Source of the DNA: Candidatus Sungiibacteriota bacterium | GTDB lineage: Bacteria; Patescibacteria; Paceibacteria; Sungbacterales; SURF-37 | Direction of reading: 5' to 3' | Assembly (NCBI GenBank): GCA_016186145.1 | Contig: JACPMF010000020.1 | Location: forward strand, 1-13,533 | Length of the DNA stretch: 13,533 nucleotides | In this document: piece by piece, positions 7,488 through 11,647 of the stretch | Layout of the letters: each line of letters starts with the position of its first letter | How positions within the stretch are numbered: the stretch's first letter is position 1 | Position numbers and translations under genes: made by a program | Notes under the pieces: model-generated | Told to the model about the DNA's origin: nothing | The model's input: only the letters and a program-made list of their open reading frames with translations | Databases searched by the model: none

Positions 7488-7733
7488 TTGATACTTAAAC
7501 GGATTAACCCGGTCAACAGGATTCAATGAAGGAATTTTGTCTTCTACCGGGCTTGTCGGAACGCCGACTTTGGGCGCGGCGGATTCTATTTCCTTAAGCG
7601 CCTCGGTTGCGCTCGGCTCCGGAACCGCTTTTTTACCGCGCCAATAGTAAAATCCGGCGAAAGCAAGCGCGACTAAAGCAATAACGCCCGCGGCAGCAAA
7701 AACCATGTTTAGATTTTTCTTTTCATTCTCCAT
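7473..7733 (-). CDS. Small membrane-anchored protein, 86 residues
   Basis: Short charged N-terminus (MENEKKN), one membrane span at about residues 9-29 (MVFAAAGVIALVALAFAGFY), then YWRGKK as a positive stop and a proline-rich, flexible tail (about 33-86) ending in NPFKYQNPLR. AAGGAAAAGAGG precedes the ATG by about 9 nt, and TACAAT further up is a possible -10. It lies directly upstream of the large secreted protein in the same direction, so the two may be co-expressed at the cell surface. No family recognised; the topology is predicted by eye. Confidence 0.7.
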   Translation of the reverse strand: MENEKKNLNMVFAAAGVIALVALAFAGFYYWRGKKAVPEPSATEALKEIESAAPKVGVPTSPVEDKIPSLNPVDRVNPFKYQNPLR

Positions 7734-7819
7734 TTGAAATAGCCTCTTTTCCTTCTGCTATTGTACCCAGCATACCATAAACGCAAAAACGCGTACGGAA
7801 CAGTTTTCCACATATACCA

Positions 7820-7828
7820 TGATATAAT
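7820..7828 (+). promoter_or_regulatory. Extended -10 of the multi-pass membrane protein gene
   Basis: TGATATAAT is a perfect extended -10 (TGnTATAAT). Its last base is only 6 nt before the ATG at 7835, so the predicted transcription start is at the start codon itself: a leaderless mRNA. A one-mismatch DnaA-box-like TTTTCCACA (7804-7812) lies just upstream. Confidence 0.6.
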
Positions 7829-7834
7829 GCTTTT

Positions 7835-8371
7835 ATGATTACTCCGTTTCTTATCATTGGCATCCGGATCCTTATCCCATTCGCGATTCCGCGATGGCCT
7901 TTTTGGGGAATGCTTCTTGCCGTTGCTGCAGATGCGTCCGATGTAATGATTTTCGACAAATTCGGCTGGGGTATTCTTGGAGGCCGGGATATTTATCACG
8001 AATTTGATAAAGTCCTTGATATTTACTACCTGGCCTTTGCCGCCTACGCCGCCTTGCGATGGCAAGATGTCCTGCTTCGGCGGACCGCATTCGCGCTTTT
8101 CGCATGGCGCCTCGCCGGCGTAATTATTTTTGAAATCACGCACGCAAGGCAGATTTTCTTTTTTGCTCCGAATATCTTTGAGAATTTCTATCTCATTGTT
8201 TCCGGATTCAATCAGTTTTTTCCTGCCGTTCGCATAAACAATTTGGGGCGGTTTGGATTAATTTTGTTGATTGCCGCGATACCTAAAATAATTCAAGAAT
8301 ATATCATGCACTATTTAGAATTCCCGATATGGGCGTTTCTCAAAAACTATTTCCTTTTTTGGCTGTACTAA
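7835..8371 (+). CDS. Multi-pass integral membrane protein, unknown function
   Basis: 178 residues, strongly hydrophobic and aromatic, with perhaps five or six membrane spans (about 3-18, 22-38, 62-78, 83-101, 136-152 and a C-terminal hydrophobic region). Acidic or polar residues cluster in the loop at 33-60 (ADASDVMIFDKFGWG, RDIYHEFDK); the conserved-looking Asp and His there could be functional. No recognised family. No Shine-Dalgarno precedes the ATG, in keeping with a leaderless transcript. It diverges from the small membrane protein at 7733. A perfect 40-nt palindrome starts 3 nt after its stop. Confidence 0.75.
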   Translation: MITPFLIIGIRILIPFAIPRWPFWGMLLAVAADASDVMIFDKFGWGILGGRDIYHEFDKVLDIYYLAFAAYAALRWQDVLLRRTAFALFAWRLAGVIIFEITHARQIFFFAPNIFENFYLIVSGFNQFFPAVRINNLGRFGLILLIAAIPKIIQEYIMHYLEFPIWAFLKNYFLFWLY

Positions 8372-8374
8372 CCC

Positions 8375-8414
8375 TTTTCTATTCTCATATTCTTAAGAAT
8401 ATGAGAATAGAAAA
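8375..8414. repeat. Perfect 40-nt CTTAAG-centred palindrome P2
   Basis: All 20 base pairs match around the centre between 8394 and 8395, with no unpaired loop. It starts 3 nt after the stop of the membrane-protein gene. Its inner 32 nt match P1 (3131-3162) at 25 positions, and most differences are paired changes that keep the stem. The convergent gene has its own terminator (8425-8456), so P2 probably belongs to the plus-strand gene. No U tract follows on the plus strand. Confidence 0.85.
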
Positions 8415-8424
8415 TTCTCGGCTT

Positions 8425-8456
8425 AAAAACAAAACTCGCGGCTCCTCGGCCGCGAA
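8425..8456 (-). terminator. Rho-independent terminator of the STAS-like gene
   Basis: Minus-strand stem TCGCGGC / GCCGCGA (perfect 7 bp) with loop CGAGGA, followed by GTTTTGTTTTT. It lies about 10 nt after the stop codon. Confidence 0.8.
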
Positions 8457-8465
8457 TCTTTTCTC

Positions 8466-8867
8466 CTACCTCCCCTGCTCTTTCAACCACTGCAATGCTT
8501 CGGCTTCGGTCTGAAATCCGCGGAAATTCGTACGGCCGGAAAGCGCCCGAATAATGTCTTGAGCGATTATAATAAACTGACTCCCGCCGAATGTCGCAGA
8601 CCTCTCGATATACGGCTCGTTTGCTTTCAAGAGTTCCGCAAGAGTAGACAGCGCCTCCGGGTGATAGTTCTCAAGTTTGCTAATATCGGTCACCACCAAT
8701 ACCTTTTCTCCCTTTTCGTGCTCACGCCGCACTACTCGCTTCACCTCTTCGGCCCATACGGAAAGGCCGGTAAGATGTTCGCTCCCAATGTGCCCCTTCA
8801 ATGCGAGATGGATTATACCGTCTTTTCCGGCCTCGACCGTAAATTCCGGCATTTTTTTGGATTCCAT
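8466..8867 (-). CDS. STAS/SpoIIAA-like domain protein
   Basis: 133 residues with the alternating strand and helix pattern of small STAS/SpoIIAA-like domains: an opening strand pair (FTVEAGKDGIIHLALKGHI), a long helix, a central strand (KVLVVTDISKLENYHPEAL, about 55-73), a helix, a strand (FIIIAQDIIRALSGR) and an ending F-x-T-E-A-E-A-L-Q-W-L like many proteins of this fold. These usually act as small regulatory or scaffold domains; no partner kinase or transporter is nearby. No phosphorylatable DS motif typical of true anti-sigma antagonists is evident. A 6-bp hairpin (8866-8882) pairs the GGAG ribosome site region with the start codon. The leader is long, with a boxA-like element and an exact DnaA box. 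Confidence 0.55.
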   Translation of the reverse strand: MESKKMPEFTVEAGKDGIIHLALKGHIGSEHLTGLSVWAEEVKRVVRREHEKGEKVLVVTDISKLENYHPEALSTLAELLKANEPYIERSATFGGSQFIIIAQDIIRALSGRTNFRGFQTEAEALQWLKEQGR

Positions 8868-8908
8868 ATGGTAACTCCATATTACCGGTCAGGAAGGAAT
8901 AGCGAAAG

Positions 8909-8917
8909 TGTGGATAA
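8909..8917 (-). promoter_or_regulatory. DnaA-box-like 9-mer in the STAS gene leader
   Basis: Exact TTATCCACA on the minus strand, about 40 nt before the start codon and downstream of the proposed promoter. A bound protein here would act as a roadblock to transcription. Binding is inferred from the motif alone. Confidence 0.4.
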
Positions 8918-8929
8918 CAGATTCAACTC

Positions 8930-8958
8930 TTGATAAAGAGCCCCTAAAAATATACTAT
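8930..8958 (+). promoter_or_regulatory. Promoter of the tRNA-Asn transcription unit
   Basis: TTGATA (8930-8935), 17 nt, TACTAT (8953-8958). Transcription would begin near 8965 and pass through both structured units before tRNA-Asn. It overlaps the divergent STAS promoter back to back, so the two may compete. Confidence 0.45.
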
Positions 8959-8962
8959 AGCA
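8931..8962 (-). promoter_or_regulatory. Promoter and boxA-like element of the STAS-like gene
   Basis: Minus strand TGCTATAGT (8962-8954) is an extended -10 with one mismatch. GGCTCTTTATCA (8942-8931) follows 11 nt later, matching boxA at 10 of 12 positions. No good -35 is seen, as is common with extended -10 promoters. It overlaps the plus-strand promoter for the tRNA region. Confidence 0.45.
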
Positions 8963-8986
8963 AAGTATCCAAAAATTTTATTTTAT

Positions 8987-9123
8987 TCCCCGGTAGCTCA
9001 GCGGGCGAAAAGCGTTTGAATAGCTTTTCGCGGGTATCCGGAGCATTCCGGCCGTAGGCCGGAAGCGCAGCGGAAAACACCGCGGGAAGAGTGGCGAGCC
9101 GAGCCGCTCTAACGCTGAGCTTA
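8987..9123 (+). repeat. Structured tRNA-derived unit 1
   Basis: Begins with the first bases of the tRNA-Asn gene (TCCCCGGTAGCTCAGCGG). It then folds into a 9-bp hairpin (9005-9013 with 9023-9031, loop GTTTGAATA), an 8-bp hairpin (9046-9053 with 9057-9064, loop GTA) and an 8-bp hairpin with one G-T pair (9088-9095 with 9103-9110). It ends (9101-9123) in sequence antisense to tRNA-Asn positions 9304-9325 with one mismatch and one extra base. Its ends are also complementary to each other (GTAGCTCAGCG with CGCTGAGCTTAC). No T arm or acceptor 3' strand is present, so it is not a tRNA. Function unknown. Confidence 0.65.
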
Positions 9124-9142
9124 CAATTTCATACATTTATAT

Positions 9143-9270
9143 TCCCCGGTAGCGAAGTGGGTGCGAATCCGTTTAAATAGGATTCGCACGGGCATTACGA
9201 GCAAGCGCCGAAGGCGCTCGCGCAGTACTATGCCCAGGAAGAGCGAGCTCGCTTGAGCCGCTCTACCGCC
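9143..9270 (+). repeat. Structured tRNA-derived unit 2
   Basis: Homologous to unit 1, offset by 156 nt, with tRNA-Asn itself starting 154 nt later. Starts TCCCCGGTAGC. Hairpins: a 10-bp stem (9161-9170 with 9180-9189, loop GTTTAAATA), an outer stem GGGCAT/ATGCCC (9190-9195 with 9230-9235) around AGCGCC/GGCGCT (9204-9209 with 9213-9218), and AGAGCG/CGCTCT (9240-9245 with 9259-9264) around GCTC/GAGC. Bases 9255-9269 are perfectly antisense to tRNA-Asn 9311-9325. The tract CATTTATATTCCCCGGTAGC is identical before this unit and before the tRNA. Confidence 0.65.
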
Positions 9271-9330
9271 GCCACGTTATCAGGAATCATTTATATTCCC
9301 CGGTAGCTCAGCGGTAGAGCGGCTCGCTGT

Positions 9331-9879
9331 GGAAAACCGAGTTTCCCTATTCTGGTATACCCATATGTGTACGCCAGAAAAAAGAACTTATGCCGACCGC
9401 GCTGAATATTTAAAACAGGCAGTTACAAAAAGGAGACGAAAGCTGAAAGTAATGCTTGTTGAATACAAAGGCGGTAAATGTAAACTTTGTGGTTATCGAA
9501 AAACCCATTGGGCACTTGATTTGCATCATCTTGATGCCTCCCAAAAAGATTTTGGCCTCTCGGTAAGAGGACTAACTCGTTCTTGGGAAAAGCTGAAAGG
9601 AGAAGCAGATAAGTGTGTCTTGGTTTGTGCGAACTGCCACAGAGAAATACATGCCGGCATCACGCAGCCTCCTAAAGAAATTTAGGACGAAAAACAGGGT
9701 TAATTGCTGGAAGCCCTTTGGGGTAATCAGCAGCCAAGCCCAGACCTTTCATTAGAAAGAGTTGGGAAGGTTCAGAGACTATCTCGCAAGAGAGTAGTCC
9801 GGTGTAAATCGGACGAAACGCCCTGCATCCGAAAGGATGATGATATAGTCCACGCCATTACGAAAGTGGTGGGTTAGTG
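9331..9879 (+). ncRNA. Group I self-splicing intron, probably subgroup IA, in the tRNA anticodon loop
   Basis: 549 nt. All four core elements are present: P (AATTGCTGG, 9702-9710), Q (AATCAGCAGCCAAG, 9725-9738), R (GTTCAGAGACTA, 9770-9781) and S (GATATAGTCC, 9842-9851). Pairings: P3 CAGGG/CCCTG (9695-9699 with 9821-9825), P4 GCTG/CAGC, P6a CTTTC/GAAAG, P7 GACTA/TAGTC (9777-9781 with 9846-9850), P8 CATCC/GGATG with a GAAA loop (9826-9839), and a P9-like hairpin. Two extra hairpins between P7 and P3' (9782-9793 and 9797-9814) match the P7.1/P7.2 of subgroup IA. The last base is G9879. P1 is not convincing. The endonuclease ORF fills the region before P3. Confidence 0.88.
9365..9685 (+). CDS. 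HNH homing endonuclease encoded in the intron
   Basis: 106 residues from ATG 9365; an in-frame GTG at 9329 would straddle the 5' splice site, so it is unlikely to be used. The N-terminus is basic and helical (DRAEYLKQAVTKRRRKLK), followed by a zinc-site CKLCGY, the catalytic LDLHHLD segment, and CVLVCANCHREIHAG, together the HNH signature with two CxxC pairs. Intron-borne HNH enzymes cut intronless copies of the host gene so that the intron is copied in by repair; here the target would be an intact tRNA-Asn anticodon region. The stop codon lies 9 nt before the P3 strand, so the ORF does not disturb the ribozyme core. Catalytic residues look intact. Confidence 0.88.
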   Translation: MCTPEKRTYADRAEYLKQAVTKRRRKLKVMLVEYKGGKCKLCGYRKTHWALDLHHLDASQKDFGLSVRGLTRSWEKLKGEADKCVLVCANCHREIHAGITQPPKEI

Positions 9880-11381
9880 TAACGAGACGGTCGCAGGTTC
9901 GATCCCTGCCCGGGGAGCCACAATAATACTTTCCCTGTTTTTGAAAAAATTTTTGCGTGCGACGCAAAGCGTCGCCCATTGTTTTACGGGGATTTCTTCA
10001 ACTTTTTTATTTCGCAAAGTCAGGTTCGAGCCGAATATTTTTTGGAGGGACGATTTTTTGGAGGGGAGGTCGTCGTTTTTTGCTATTCCGTCAAGTAATG
10101 AAGCGTCTTTTATCCATTCCCGCATGGGTTCGAGCCACGGCGTTCCCCCTCTTTGCGACTTGGCTAGAAACTCCTCGACCGACTTCTTTTCGGACATCAG
10201 CCCTCGCTTCCTTGCGAGGTAGGTTTCGCGGTCTATGTCCTGCTCGACGTAAAGGTCAGTAAGGCGGTCGAGCTTGCGGCTCAAATCGCTCAACTGCTCC
10301 CGCAAGCCGTGGATATAGGTAGCCGTCGTGCGGGACGCCTCTTTTTCGTCCTCGTCAGCCCTTTTTGACAACTCCTCCGCCCAATCTTCCGGCATGGCGT
10401 AGCGCGTGAGGATTGAGGAAAGGTCGGCGGCGAGGATTTCTTCTCTCACATAAGGTTGCGAACAGCCGCCTTTCTTCTTGGTACAGCGATAGTAAATATG
10501 ACCCTTCTGTTTTTCGGCGGTTATGCCCATGCCGCACTCGCCGCAACGCAAGAGTCCGCAAAGAGCCTTTGGCTCTTTCTCGGTCGTTTGCGGGTGTCCG
10601 CGTCGGGCAAGGACAACCTGAACCTTGTCGAAAAGGTGCTTGTCTATGAGCGGCGTATGTTTGCCCTCGTATATTTCGCCGCCATAGCGGAAATGTCATA
10701 GTAAAAAGGATTGACGAGAATGAATCTCGCTCGGTCTTTGTGTAGCGGGTTGCCGTAAAAACTCCGCACGCCGTTCTCGTATAGAAAACGGGAGATGTCC
10801 TCAAGGCGGGAGTTTCCCTGCGCGTAAAGTTCAAAGGCGGCTTTGATGGCTTTGAACTTTTTCCGGTCAACGACGATGGTCTTGTTCCTCGTGTCGTTGA
10901 GGTAGCCGACGGGGGCAACGCCGGGAAACTCTCCGCGTCGTGCTTTGTGGCGTAATCCCCGGCTCGTGTTGGAGCTTAAATCGCGTATGAACTGGTTAGC
11001 CATGCCGAACTCGACGGACATCATCAAGACGTTATCGGCAGGAAGAAAGTTTCTATCATGCGTCCGTATGCTCTGAATGACGCTTTGCTGTAAAAGCCAA
11101 CTGATTTGTCCGCCGTCTACCGGATTGCGAGCCAAGCGGTCAATCTTCCAACAAACAATGCCCTGCGCCTCGCCCGTCTGTATGCGTCGGAGCATATCGT
11201 TGAAGACGGGGCGACCGGGCATTTTGGCGGATCGCTTCTCCACGAATTCCGCCGCGATTTCCAAACCCTCGCTCTTGGCGAGCGTTCGCAGTTCGGCGAG
11301 TTGGGCTTCAATGGAGAGGACTTGCTTGTCCTCGACATCGGTGCTTTTTCGGGCGTAGAGAAAATAGGTAGTCATAATCAT
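9874..11381 (-). pseudogene. Large serine recombinase (integrase), frameshifted
   Basis: Cuts and rejoins DNA at attachment sites through a serine-phosphate bond. The N-terminal half (11381-10695) has the catalytic YARKSTD (Ser13), the WKIDRLARNP motif and a recombinase domain. The second half has a CxxC zinc ribbon (RCGECGMG ... YYRCTKKKGGC), a coiled coil and the C-terminus. The halves lie in different frames. A homologous reading continues past NPFYY as HFRYGGEIYEGKHTPLIDKHLF once one G is restored near 10695-10698 (TATGGACAT expected, TATGACAT present). Rejoined it would be about 500 residues, normal for the family. The 3' end runs antisense through the tRNA-Asn 3' exon (PRAGIEPATVSLH) and stops at the intron end. 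The extended -10 TGGTATAAT (11395-11387) sits 5 nt before the ATG. Confidence 0.85.
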
Positions 11382-11382
11382 A

Positions 11383-11417
11383 TTGTATTATACCACAAGA
11401 GGTGGTGTAAAATACAA
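11383..11417. promoter_or_regulatory. Divergent promoter and operator between recombinase and Xre regulator
   Basis: Imperfect dyad: outer arms TTGTATT (11383-11389) and AATACAA (11411-11417), inner perfect arms ACCAC (11392-11396) and GTGGT (11402-11406) around AAGAG. On the minus strand TGGTATAAT (11395-11387) is a perfect extended -10 for the recombinase. On the plus strand TTGTAT (11383-11388), 19 nt, TAAAAT (11408-11413) can serve the regulator. A repressor bound to the dyad would cover both, so the adjacent Xre protein is the likely ligand (inference). Confidence 0.5.
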
Positions 11418-11430
11418 TAAGGAGTATAAT

Positions 11431-11643
11431 GTGGATATGAAAAGTGAATCTCAAAAACTCGGCAAGAATTTGAAGCGTATCAGAAAGGAGAAAGGCATAT
11501 CGCAAGGCGATATTGTTCGTTCCCTCGGAATGGACAGGGCTTTTATAAGTAATATAGAAAACGGCAAGACGAATCCGACTTTAGCCACAATCGCCAAGCT
11601 CGCAAAAGCACTCGGCGTTTCAATAGAAGAACTAATCAAATAA
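11431..11643 (+). CDS. Xre-family helix-turn-helix regulator
   Basis: 70 residues, essentially one DNA-binding domain. The Cro/CI-type HTH runs from about residue 10 to 63: LKRIRKEKGISQGDIV, LGMDRAFISNIENGKTNP (recognition helix) and LATIAKLAKALGVSIEELI. The start is a GTG at 11431, because AAGGAG (11419-11424) lies 6 nt before it; ATG 11437 is a less well spaced alternative. The gene faces away from the recombinase across a shared operator-like dyad and is followed after 4 nt by the methyltransferase gene. This is the layout of the controller proteins of restriction-modification systems, so it may time methylase expression, repress the integrase, or both. Confidence 0.88.
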   Translation: MDMKSESQKLGKNLKRIRKEKGISQGDIVRSLGMDRAFISNIENGKTNPTLATIAKLAKALGVSIEELIK

Positions 11644-11647
11644 ATTT

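Larger units (their letters stand above)
9297..9920 (+). tRNA. tRNA-Asn (GUU), split by a group I intron
   Basis: The 5' exon is 9297-9330 and the 3' exon 9880-9920. Acceptor TCCCCGG pairs with CCGGGGA (9910-9916), then discriminator G and an encoded CCA (9918-9920). The D arm is GCTC/GAGC with loop AGCGGTA. The anticodon stem GCTCG pairs with CGAGA (four pairs; the outer G-A is a mismatch). The T arm is GCAGG/CCTGC with loop TTCGATC. Joining the exons at T9330 and T9880 gives the loop CTGTTAA, anticodon GTT, and the rest of the body matches typical bacterial tRNA-Asn. The splice points were chosen to leave U before the 5' site and G at the intron end, as group I introns require. Confidence 0.85.

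Noticed and set aside
7709..8143. 144-residue minus-strand ORF opposite the membrane protein gene
   Set aside because: Low-complexity basic shadow translation; the plus-strand frame has a perfect promoter and a coherent membrane-protein pattern.
79..8917. A replication origin based on exact DnaA boxes
   Set aside because: The boxes are single and kilobases apart, with no cluster, no AT-rich unwinding region and no dnaA or dnaN gene nearby.
8987..9270. Units 1 and 2 as additional tRNA-Asn genes or simple tRNA pseudogenes
   Set aside because: They keep only the 5' acceptor and part of the D arm. No T arm, anticodon loop or 3' acceptor strand follows, and their remaining parts are homologous to each other rather than to the tRNA.
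8987..9296. CRISPR array or integron attC array
   Set aside because: There are only two full units, the internal sequences are themselves hairpins rather than unrelated spacers, and no GTTRRRY/RYYYAAC core pairs or cas or integron integrase genes are present.
9779..9979. Small ORF on the minus strand containing SPGRDRTCDRLV
   Set aside because: This is the antisense translation of the tRNA T arm and intron end, a well-known annotation artefact; no start site or homology supports it.
10690..10705. Programmed ribosomal frameshift in the recombinase
   Set aside because: There is no proper slippery heptamer, and the -1 frame meets TGA directly before the region of homology. One missing G explains the break better.
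10355..10918. 187-residue minus-strand ORF
   Set aside because: It lies wholly within the recombinase gene in another frame, with Arg/Thr/Pro-rich shadow composition and no ribosome site.
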